64,000 nt of DNA from Scilla litardierei (taxonomy: Eukaryota; Streptophyta; Magnoliopsida; Asparagales; Asparagaceae). Each line of letters starts with the position of its first letter. Position 1 is the first letter of the stretch. A program made the position numbers and the translations under genes. Shown here in pieces: positions 1-8,703 of this stretch. The stretch spans positions 199,691,600-199,755,599 of the forward strand of contig CM061141.1 in the NCBI GenBank assembly GCA_030789695.1, given 5' to 3'. Under the pieces are notes generated by a model. That model was given only the letters and a program-made list of their open reading frames with translations, was not told where the DNA came from and did no database searches.

Positions 1-259
1 ACCCTGGGTCAAGTCAAATGCCAAGTGTCATGAGTGCTCTATCCCGTGTTAGCGGGGATTCATTTTGTGTCTTTTTATTTCTTCTCTATATTTCTACACT
101 TCACCCACATTATCCACGTAGCTAGCACTCAACCTAGGCGAGGCTAGTAGCCACTCAAGCCATCCACCTCCCTGAGTTCGATAAACCTGCACCCTACACT
201 AACCGTGCACTTGCGGTAAAACGACACTGCGCCCATACCGTAAACGGGGCGCCGGTCGA
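1..259 (+). repeat. Element A, 5' LTR (right end only)
   Basis: This stretch matches 41907-42164, the end of the 3' LTR of the same element, with about ten differences by eye. It ends just before an Athila-type primer-binding site, so it is the U5 end of the 5' LTR. The rest of the LTR lies left of the window. The first base corresponds exactly to the first base after the T2 target duplication in the 3' LTR copy. Confidence 0.85.
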
Positions 260-264
260 GTTTT

Positions 265-282
265 TGGCGCCGTTGCCGGGGA
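265..282 (+). promoter_or_regulatory. Primer-binding site of element A
   Basis: TGGCGCCGTTGCCGGGGA lies five bases after the LTR end. This is the PBS found in plant Athila/Tat elements, usually assigned to tRNA-Asp. The same motif recurs at 43342 and 49283 in this window. Confidence 0.85.
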
Positions 283-494
283 GGCGTTCGGTTTGATATT
301 AGCTTAGCTTGGGTTCGGTAAACTACGCATAAAAACACAAAAAAAAATTCTTTTTCTTTTTTTTAGAAAAAAAATATTCAATAACCGAGAAATTTCTCCC
401 CCCACATTATATTATCTTTTTGTTATTTTCTTGTACTATTGACGCTCATCTCTAGTTTTCTTACTTTTGTTATCCAGGTATCTTTGGTATAATC

Positions 495-1463
495 ATGTGG
501 AGATCAAATTTTGATGCTCAAATGGGAGGATATGATCCTTATTCGGTTGTGGTTTGTGAGACTTGTGGGATGGCGGGGCATGTGTATTATGATTGCCCAT
601 TTACGCTCGAGAGCCTCCCCCTACACCAAGACCAAACATTTTCCCACAACCTTAGCCCGAACACCTTCCATCCATTTCCTCAACCTTATACCCCTCCACA
701 AACACAAGAAGAATCAAGCCTCGTGTCTCTCCTTGAAAGTGCCATGTTTAACCAAGGCCAAATATTACAAAACTTAATAGTACCAATCACCGAGCCGACA
801 CCGAGGAGAGTGGATGAAGGAGAGGATATACCCACTTTCATGGTTGAGACCACCATGCCATCGGCCACCATAGACACATCTCAAGCCGATACCCCATTTT
901 TCCATCACTACCACTTGGATGACGAAGCATTTTTTGATGATGATAGTGAGGATGGGGAGATTTATCTAGGATCTGTGGGAGAGATTTCTTGTCTTGATTT
1001 GGATACCCCACATGAGTCCTATGAGAGCACTGAGGATTTTACAGAGATTATGCATACCGACGAGGAGGATGTGCGTGAGGACGAGGACACCACGACCACA
1101 TACGAGGGGTCCGCTCCACATCCACCTCCAGAGCCATCTCTGTCACAGCTTCCTCCTTGGTCGGTGGTCAACCATGAGGATGTCATTCAGGACATCGGGC
1201 AGATGGAGGAGCATGAGCATATCATCGAGGAGGATGTGCATGAGGGCTTGGATACGATCATCCACTTCATGGAGCCCGAGCCACATCTACATCTACCGTT
1301 ACGCTCCACTTCTTCTGCGGCTGAGCATCTACTTGAGCATATTGCCCCTATTCAGGGAGATTTTCATACTCACTCTCACTCCACATTTGAGTCTTGCTTT
1401 TCACGTCCTATTTCTTTAGACTCATATATTTTTGACACTCCATATCTCTCGCAGGACACATGA
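495..1463 (+). CDS. Truncated gag-like zinc-knuckle protein of element A
   Basis: A 322-residue ORF starts at the first ATG after the leader. Residues about 21-34 form a CX2CX4HX4C zinc knuckle (CETCGMAGHVYYDC), the nucleic-acid-binding motif of retroelement nucleocapsids. The rest is low-complexity: Pro/His-rich near residues 45-70, then strongly acidic from about 100 on. A segment after the knuckle (SSLVSLLESAMFNQG) resembles the C-terminal part of Athila Gag. The N-terminal capsid domain, protease, RT and integrase are absent, so the element cannot move by itself. The protein could bind the RNA or co-package with Gag from an autonomous relative such as element C; that is inference. The ORF is uninterrupted. 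Confidence 0.6.
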   Translation: MWRSNFDAQMGGYDPYSVVVCETCGMAGHVYYDCPFTLESLPLHQDQTFSHNLSPNTFHPFPQPYTPPQTQEESSLVSLLESAMFNQGQILQNLIVPITEPTPRRVDEGEDIPTFMVETTMPSATIDTSQADTPFFHHYHLDDEAFFDDDSEDGEIYLGSVGEISCLDLDTPHESYESTEDFTEIMHTDEEDVREDEDTTTTYEGSAPHPPPEPSLSQLPPWSVVNHEDVIQDIGQMEEHEHIIEEDVHEGLDTIIHFMEPEPHLHLPLRSTSSAAEHLLEHIAPIQGDFHTHSHSTFESCFSRPISLDSYIFDTPYLSQDT

Positions 1464-2747
1464 TCTACTTCCCTGGAGATATGCTACGGTGTGTCACCAC
1501 CTGGAGAGCCACTTCTCATGGACAGCGAGGATTTGGTCGTCGCTAGTACAGAGGATAGCGAGCCATTCTCAGGGAGTATTCGTCACCCTTTTATTATTTT
1601 TCCATCTTATGTTGACGATTATCTCTGGGATACATTTATTTAGGGAAATAATTTCTTTCCATGTGCTAATGCACCTCGTCCTTTGCAGGTCACAGGTGGA
1701 TACATACTAAGGATGCTTGGAGGTGCATTGCTTGGGTCCATTAGCACATGTGGCACAACGCTTCTGGCGGAGCCACAGAAGGAGCAGTTAGAGAAGCTAC
1801 CTGCCCCGCTCCAGATCTTGGATCCACCTATGCTCAGGTGTATCCTAATCCAATAGTGTAAAAATTTACCGCTTTCTAGTTTAGGTTTGAATAATCTCGT
1901 CTCCTCTCATTAGTGAGGGGAGCGTATCTAGGGTTTGCTTTTGCATCTTAATATCCCTTCATGTCGTGCCCTTCTATCATTTCACCCTCTTCCTCTTCCG
2001 AGGAGAATGAGCACACTATCTCTCCTGCATTTTGATTTCTTTCTTTTCCGATTTTCCCCCTAGCATATCTCTACATCCCCATTGATCATATCATTTTGCT
2101 AGCATTGTCATGTTCAGATTGGGGGAAATCGACTTTTGTGTGCATGTTTTTGCGTGTCGTTGTTGTGTGTCTGTGTCTATGTGTTCTTTTGTCGTGTTTT
2201 ATATCTTTTATTTGAGTGTTTCTTTTTCTTTTTTTATTTTCGTTCGTGTATTTTTCGTGTTTTACATTTTTTGTGTCGGTGCGTAACTCCCCTACATTTT
2301 CATTGCCCTCCCGTATTCACTACTATTGCATTGAGGACAATGCAAGTTTCAGCTTGGGGGAGTCGCACTTCGTGCGTCATTTGTCTCTTTTTCTTCACTA
2401 TCTGAGTCGTTTTTCTCCGACTTTTTCTTTTTCTTTTTCTTTTCTTCTTTTGTTCTCTCTCTCCTAGAGATGACCCCATATGATGAATTGCCACAAAATC
2501 ACACACACACACCTAGCACGGCTTCGATAATCACATTCACTAACCTCAGGAAGCCGAGTCCTCTTGCATTTCATGCATCGTGGGTCCACTTAGCTTTCTT
2601 GTGTGTCGTGTGTCGTGACTAGCATTTGGTGTGCTTCTACCTTGTGATTATGTTTTATATACCTATTCTTGGTTGACCCCTAGATTATCATGCTTCGATT
2701 TGAATATGCAGTATTTTCTTCTACTATCTGCTTCTGCATGCTATATA
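1464..2747 (+). other. Non-coding internal region of element A, left of the Helitron
   Basis: No long ORF is convincing here. The stretch around 2325-2375 (a pair of ATTG/CAAT-flanked repeats followed by AGCTTGGGGGAGTCGCAC) is closely matched at 55665-55715 in element C. The sequence to 2747 continues to match 55860-56075. It is the 3' untranslated part of an Athila-like element, cut at 2747 by Helitron H1. Confidence 0.75.
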
Positions 2748-3829
2748 TCTATTCTATAAAACATGAAGATTTTGAATTTTGTCCCAGTTGGACAAGCTGA
2801 CTAGGACATACATGCTGACTAGGACAAATGTTGGGATGAGGTTTGAATTTGGAGGGAAACCATTAATTGGTTTCTTTGAAATTTGAAGTTTGAATTTGAA
2901 AACAAAGGTTTTGGGGGGGCTTTTGAAAAATTTGAAAACAAAATATTCCCAGCTCTTCAGCCACCGTTCCATGCCAAAAAAATTTGAAACGAAAAAAATC
3001 ACACCTCTTCATCCACAGCCACCCTGTTCCATGCCTCTTCATCTGCCCAAAAAAATTCAGCCTCCCAAGAAAATCAGCCCCCGTCGTTGCGCCTCCTCCT
3101 CCTGACATCCTCTGGCGACTTCGACTCCCCTCCCCCAACAGCAACGCCTTCTCCTTTGAAACCTCCACCATCAAATCACTCCCTCTCTCGATCTTCGCCA
3201 TCAAAGAAAAATCATCATCCTCAGCCGTGATTGCGCCATCTGCCTTCTCGACTCCCTTCAAACTCTCACTCTCTTCACCGAGCTCCTCCAGCTTCGAGGC
3301 GAGAATCGAGGTGGATGCAGAGCTTCAAGAATCAAGAAGAAGCCGTGATTTTCACTTCCTTCAAGAATCAATAAGAGGTGAATGCAGAGCATCAAATCCC
3401 TCCCTCAAGGTGCATTTTTGGGGGGAATTTGGTTTTTTGTTTCTCTTGATTCTGGGTGTGAAAATTGTGGGAAATTGGTTTTTGTGTCTGTGGTTTTTCA
3501 CTTACAAGTGAATGCAAAGCTTCAAAATTCTTTTTTTGTTGTTTTTTTCAGAAAGAAATTTGGAAAGTCGTCACAAAGTAAGGTAACGCCTTCAGGATTT
3601 CTACTCACCAAGTGTTTGTACAAATGTTCAAAAGAACATTAAAATTATTACTCAAAGCATAGCTAAATTTTTTTGCAAGTTTATTATTTTTCCCGGATTT
3701 ATTGACATCCAGCCTCCAACCTCCAAGATTAAACAATAAACTTGCAAATTTTTGGACAAAAACATTAGTCAAGTACTATTACTACTAAACATTGTCCATG
3801 GCAAAAAATAAACGGCCATGGATTTAAGG
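2748..3829 (+). other. Helitron H1 5' part with possible captured gene 5' end
   Basis: The first ~110 bases are Helitron terminus. From about 2890 to 3640 the sequence is richer in C/T and Ser/Pro codons. It has an open frame at 2984-3511 (175 residues) with a Ser-rich middle and a hydrophobic C-terminal stretch. It looks like a 5'UTR plus first exon, the kind of fragment Helitrons capture, but I recognise no family. The rest is AT-rich with no signal. Confidence 0.35.
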
Positions 3830-4821
3830 AATGAATATAAAATCTATTACTGCATAAACATTGTCTAAAACTGCCATAAATATTTTTATATCCATGATAA
3901 AAATAAACTGCCATAAGCATTGCTCAAAAAACTGCCATAAACTGTCATTAACTTGCTATAAACTGACGAAACCTTTGAAAACTAAAATCTTCAGCCGCCC
4001 TTTTCCAGCCTCCAGGATTCCTCCAGGATTATTAGACATACATCATTGATCAAGAAAATCTTTTATCTTTATCACAATTTGTTCAACGTATTGCAAGTTC
4101 ATTGTATTGTGTTTATAGCTCAAATAAGATGCTTCAGCTATGTTACTGCAAGTTTATTGTGTTTTGAAACTTATATTTTCATGTGAGCCATCCTACCATT
4201 TTTATTCCAGTTCATTGCATTTTGAAACTTATTAACTTACTGCAAGTTTACTTTTCTATTCAACTTATAGGATCAAGAGGGTATTTTCATTTCATTGTGT
4301 TGCTTCGGCTCCAATGGACATGTATCAAGTGGTACTTGGAGGTAATTGTGCGCGGCTATAGAGCCGGTATGGCCCTTACATTCAGAACGGTGAGCAGCCC
4401 GATCCAAAAATTCATTTATCTTTTAGTAGCAAGTTAATAGGAAACTTTATTCTCTGATATACGGTATACCTCAAGCATTTTCTTTAGTAATGCAGGGTGA
4501 AGCTGGTCAGGTTTGAGTTATTGCCATTATAATGATTGCAAGTTAATAGGAATTTTTACAGATGTCAAACCAAATAAAATGCCTAAAATTTTTTTTACAG
4601 ATGTCAACCCAAATATTTAGTCTTGCTTGGATGTTGAGGCATTATAAAATCTATTACTGCATAAACATTGTCTAAAACTGCCATAAATATTTTTATATCC
4701 ATGATAAAAATAAACTGCCATAAATCATTGCTAAAAAATGCCATAAACCGTCATTAAAATGCCATAAACTGACGAAAAATTTTAAAACTAAAATCTTCAG
4801 CCATCCAGCCTCCAGGATTCC
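3830..4821 (+). repeat. ~0.8-kb tandem array inside H1, left part
   Basis: Part of one unit (3830-4033) and a full unit (from about 4034) are present. The array resumes at 14635 because T1 inserted at 4821/14635. Diagnostic strings are a block of CTGCCATAAA repeats, then CAGCCTCCAGGATTCC, then CATTGATCAAGAAAAT at the start of each unit. With T1 removed, the units repeat every 770-810 bp. Confidence 0.85.
4271..4389 (+). pseudogene. Exon-like module, copy 1 (frame broken)
   Basis: A 119-base block lies between an acceptor-like end (CAACTTATAG) and a donor-like start (GTGAGC). The other three copies are 120 bases with an open frame. This one lacks a G after TCAAGT, which shifts the frame into a stop. 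The protein family is not recognised. Confidence 0.45.
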
Positions 4822-5110
4822 TGTAACGACTGCTTTTCACATATCTGGATTTTATATATTATAATATATGTTTTGGTGGATTTTCTCCTCATGTGTGGTT
4901 TTCGTCTCCGTACATTCATTTTCGATCGATTCATCGTATTTTCTCGCTTCTTCCTTAGGATTGTCGATTTCGAAGTATGTCGCTCGTGACAGACTTCATA
5001 ACGGTCGTATCTAACTATTAGATCAAGCCTAGGAGTCTTAGGAATCGATCCCGGGGCCCCGCGCTCCGTATCGGTACTTTCTATGCTCATTAGCCGGTGT
5101 AAGAAGGGCC

Positions 5111-5505
5111 ACCGACCGACTAGATGACGATCCAGTCGGTCGGCAATCCTTCTTGGACCGACTAGTTAGCTTTCTAAATTTCTCAGGAGTTACTATTTAT
5201 CGTTAGTCGGTCTAAGAACGTTGGTTGACCGACTAGGTTGCAAACTAGTCGGTCAGCAATGCTTCTTGAACCGACTAACCCATCATATTATTTTTGTATC
5301 AGTTACTGTTTACTCTTAGTCGGTCTAAGAACGTTCATCGACCGACTAGATGTAAAACTAGTCGGTCAGTACTTGTTCATGGACCGACTAACTCTAGAAT
5401 CCTATTTTCGTTCAGGAGTTACTGTTTGCACTTAGTCGGTCTGCGTTGGTCGACCGATCGACTAGTTTTCAAACTAGTCGGTCAGTGGTTGCTCTTGGAC
5501 CGACT
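5111..5505 (+). promoter_or_regulatory. Array of inverted GACCGACTAG dyads in T1 U3
   Basis: Units of about 115 bp repeat about 3.5 times. Each holds a dyad of GACCGACTAG, an 8-base spacer and CTAGTCGGTC: 5227-5254, 5340-5367 and 5456-5483 (one mismatch in the last). A degenerate dyad lies at 5115-5142. The spacer sequence varies but its length does not. Single boxes (TAGTCGGTCTAAG, GGACCGACTAAC) lie between dyads. Every box contains ACCGAC or its complement, the DRE/CRT core bound by plant DREB/CBF factors. The array ends about 45 bp before the TATA-like box, as expected for an enhancer. Regulation by drought or cold is inference. Confidence 0.75.
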
Positions 5506-5550
5506 AACTAGTGTTAAAACCCTAATTTCTGGGTAGCCGCCAGCCTAGCC

Positions 5551-5558
5551 TATTTAAA
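5551..5558 (+). promoter_or_regulatory. TATA-like box of T1 5' LTR
   Basis: TATTTAAA follows the box array and is followed by a C/A-rich stretch typical of a plant 5' leader. The 3' LTR copy is at 12872-12879. Confidence 0.6.
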
Positions 5559-5837
5559 CCCAACCCATTCGACTTCTTCTTCTCCAACACGACCCAAAAC
5601 CCTAAAAACTTCCCCCTTCAGCCCCCATCTTCCTCCAAGCTCCATTTCTCCATTCCAAGCCCTAGAATCATCATCCAATCCATCCATTCACTCCATCTAC
5701 CCCTCATCTTCCCCAAATCTCCATCAAAACCCATCAAAATTCCCAAATCCCCCGAAACCCTAGTTTCCCCAAACTTCTCCAATCTCTTCCAGATCTGATC
5801 CTAGGGTTCCCCGGAGTGTTTCTTCCGTCTCCTCTCG

Positions 5838-5934
5838 GTAAGAAATCGTTCTACCGTTATTTTCATAACCTATTTATAATTTTATGAAAACCCTAATTAA
5901 TTTCATGTGTTTGGTGTTTGTTCCCCCAAAACAG
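5838..5934 (+). other. Possible leader intron in T1 LTR
   Basis: The donor is CTCTCG|GTAAGAAA and the acceptor is TTCCCCCAAAACAG|CG, 97 bases apart. T2 has a comparable GT...AG pair (40685-40824 on the minus strand) with the acceptor context AAACAG|CGA conserved. It would lie in the transcribed part of the LTR. Splicing is not proven. Confidence 0.45.
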
Positions 5935-7313
5935 CGATTTCCCCCGTAGATAGCATCCGTGTGACGAAGCGATCGTCAATCCCCGGTGCTAGGCAAGTGA
6001 AACTTGCCACTTAGGGTTTAGGCCGTGTTTTAGGCCATTTTCTTGTTATAGGCGTAAAAGAGGCTAGGCGACGAAATGATACTCGCCTAGGCGCAAATTG
6101 GGGAATTAGCTTGACAACGAAGCTAATTCCGACTTTTAGCATGTTGCACAATTACCATGTCATGTTTACTTTCAATTGACGGTACGCGAATATGTTCATG
6201 TCATTGCATTTCGCCTGTCACGTTTAATTTAATTAACGGTACGCAAATAAATTGTCATGACCTCGCATTCTTAGGTATTGCTGTGTTTGCGTAGCTTCGC
6301 TACAATGTTGTGTTCCTGGCTCGTGTTCCAGAAGCGGGCCATGTGTTGGTTGATAGCCAATGCCCGAATTGCGTGTTCCGGCTAGGTGTTCCCTACGCCA
6401 TATTTGTGTTCCTGGCTCGTGACCAGAAGCGAGCATAATGAGTTGGAAACCCCAACGCTCGATATATTGAGTTGTGAACTAAGAATGCGAGCTCAATGTG
6501 CGGGGCAACCCTAGGCTCACTAGATGAGCTCAATGTGCAGGGACCCCAGGCTCCATATCGTGTGGGTACCGAGTAGTGTTTAGTGCCGATCGGTCTGAAA
6601 TGCTATGCCATTCAGCGAATGGCGTAAACACCTACAAAATGTGAATTGATTGAATTGATAGTAGCTTGGCTACTCTTGTCTTGTCCCGATGATTGTTCTC
6701 TTGTACAAATTGTCTTGCCATGTTTTAATTGTGCACTCATGTTATAACTGCCATGTCATGCATACTAAACTGCTAGGTTGCTAGATGCCTCACTTTCAGT
6801 TTCCTTGCCCAAGTCTTTTTAGACTTGCTGACATGTGCCCCTTTACTCTTTTGGGTGACACATGTTAGATCCTGAGCCTGAGTACCTCGTTGAGGACGAG
6901 GTGTTTGCTGACGCCGAGCCCGAGCTTGTGTTTGACGGGGTGTACGTGGACACTGGGGACCAGTCCTAGTGTCTCCGTTGTGTTTTACTTTTCATTAGAC
7001 AGTTGTTTTGTTATTGGTGCGTGGCACCTATACTTTGTTATGTCGTTTCTTTTGTTGGCCTTGTTCTGGGCCTTAGACTCTTTTCTTTGAGCCTGGTGGC
7101 TTTTCTGGATGTTGGACTTTTGTTGATGTTGGACGATTTGTGAGATGTGGAATTTTATTTCAGTCTCTCCTTGTGTTATTATTGTTATTCTGTTGTGGTT
7201 ACAGGGACCTGTTTATGTATTGTGGACGCTTATCGGGTTTGGGGCTTCACAGCTCCACTCTCGTGCGGACCTTTTCACGTCTCGCCTCCATTTCAGGGAA
7301 GCGGGTCGTGACA

Positions 7314-7457
7314 GGTTTTAGTGGTGGCCCATGCAGGTCCCTCTGTAACTGCGACCTTTGGAATAGCGATAATAATATTAGAATGTCCAACAAATTAAGT
7401 TCGACGTCCGATGTCATAAGATATGAGTCTAATCTGATTCGTTTTCTGTGTCACTAG
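7314..7457 (+). other. T1 leader with candidate PBS
   Basis: Eight bases after the LTR end is TGGTGGCCCATGCAGG (7322-7337), conserved at the same offset in T2. It begins TGGT like a PBS but does not match the tRNA-iMet PBS usual for this clade. I cannot assign a tRNA. The leader ends in CACTAG directly before the gag ATG, an acceptor-like context also present in T2. Confidence 0.5.
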
Positions 7458-8630
7458 ATGGCAGGAAGACGTTTCACCCGTGGTGGTGGTAGTGGTGCGC
7501 TCCCTCATGATGAGGAGCCTGAGCGGGAACCCACCAGCGGTGAGATGATGCGGATAATGCTGCAGATGATGCAAGTGCAGCAGGGCGTGCTTTTGCAAGT
7601 CCAGAATGCTCCACCTGCTCGAGCTGCCCGGGCTCTTCCGGATGTTCCTCGCTCTGAGCCTGGAGCGAAGCAATTCCGGGAGCTGGGTCCTGCATATTTT
7701 GATGGTTCTGAGGGTCCTCTGGCTGCCGATGAGTGGATTCAGAACGTCGAGGACAATCTGAAGATGGCCAAGATCACCCCGGCTGGATGGGTTGATTTGT
7801 CGAAGAGGCAGCTGAAGGATAACGCCAGGAATTGGTGGGATGCAGAGGAGAAGTTGTTGGTGGAGCCGATTGCTTGGGCTACCTTCAAGGCCAGATTTGA
7901 GGGTGAGTTCTTTCCGAAAGCTTCCAGGGAGGAGATGCTGCAGCGTTTTATCGATCTGAAGCATGGGAACTCGTCGGTGGACTTGTACCACCAGGAGTTC
8001 ATGAGGCTGAGTCGGTTTGCGCCGAAGATGGTGCAGGACGCTGAGGAGAGAGCTCAGAGGTTCCTGCAGGGGCTTGCTTCGGAGCTCCAGAGTTTTGTGA
8101 CCTCCTCTGACCGGGAATCTTATCAGAAGGTTCTGGTCGCTGCCAAGAGGCAGGAGCTGCGCGTGAACCAGAGGAAGGGATCTGTTGTTGGTGCTGGGAA
8201 GAGGCCTGTGGAACAGGCGAGAGCTGTGGTTAGACCTGGATTCAGGCCTAATCAGTCCGCTCAGTTTAAGAGGCCAGGAGGGTCAATTCCGAAGTTTTGC
8301 CATTTCTGCGGCAGACCTGGCCACGTCAAGGATCAGTGTCGGAAGTTTCTGGGCCAGTGTTTGATTTACGGTGATGCTTCCCATGTCGCGAAGGATTGTC
8401 GGCATGCAGATCCGCTGCGGAGGGCTCCTGTTGCAGCTCAGCCGTTGCAGCAGCGAGCGTCTGTTCCAGCTGGACGTGGAGCAGCTCTTGTTCCGCAGAG
8501 GCAGGCTTTTCGGCAGGCTGTTCCACCGAGGAGGCAGGCTTTTCTGATGACCGCTGCGGAGAGCGAGGCTGTGGATGAGGTTATCGCAGGTAATCCTCAT
8601 TCTAGCTATTATTTTCCTATTTGGTCTTGA
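7458..8630 (+). CDS. gag: T1 Gag (unspliced form, 390 aa)
   Basis: This is the structural Gag of the chromovirus. Residues about 80-235 are the retrotransposon gag domain (for example WVDLSKRQLKDNARNWW). A nucleocapsid zinc knuckle CX2CX4HX4C is at 281-294. A second knuckle at 301-314 has Tyr304 in place of the second Cys, although T2 keeps the Cys. The start is the first ATG after the leader; T2 starts at the same point. The last 13 codons (after 8589) are intron sequence if the gag-pol intron is spliced, so unspliced RNA gives Gag and spliced RNA gives Gag-Pol. The reading frame is intact. Confidence 0.9.
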   Translation: MAGRRFTRGGGSGALPHDEEPEREPTSGEMMRIMLQMMQVQQGVLLQVQNAPPARAARALPDVPRSEPGAKQFRELGPAYFDGSEGPLAADEWIQNVEDNLKMAKITPAGWVDLSKRQLKDNARNWWDAEEKLLVEPIAWATFKARFEGEFFPKASREEMLQRFIDLKHGNSSVDLYHQEFMRLSRFAPKMVQDAEERAQRFLQGLASELQSFVTSSDRESYQKVLVAAKRQELRVNQRKGSVVGAGKRPVEQARAVVRPGFRPNQSAQFKRPGGSIPKFCHFCGRPGHVKDQCRKFLGQCLIYGDASHVAKDCRHADPLRRAPVAAQPLQQRASVPAGRGAALVPQRQAFRQAVPPRRQAFLMTAAESEAVDEVIAGNPHSSYYFPIWS

Positions 8631-8703
8631 TTGCTAGATTATGTTGTTTCCTTGAACTTGCTTGTTTGCTAGACTAGGGTTTGATTGTTAATTGATTGAT
8701 TAG
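8590..8703 (+). other. Gag-pol junction intron of T1 (114 nt)
   Basis: GCAG|GTAATC ... GATTAG|GTGTG. Joining the two sides keeps one frame from Gag (VIAG) into protease (VILVC). Without splicing, the gag frame ends within the interval. T2 has a 113-nt intron at the same place with conserved GT and AG but heavily diverged interior, while the flanking codons stay alike. This is what an intron predicts. Confidence 0.8.

Larger units (their letters stand above)
4822..7313 (+). repeat. T1 5' LTR
   Basis: It begins TGTAACGACTGC and ends GGGTCGTGACA. It contains a box array (5111-5505), a TATA-like TATTTAAA (5551) and a possible leader intron (5838-5934). The 3' partner is 12143-14634. Confidence 0.95.
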
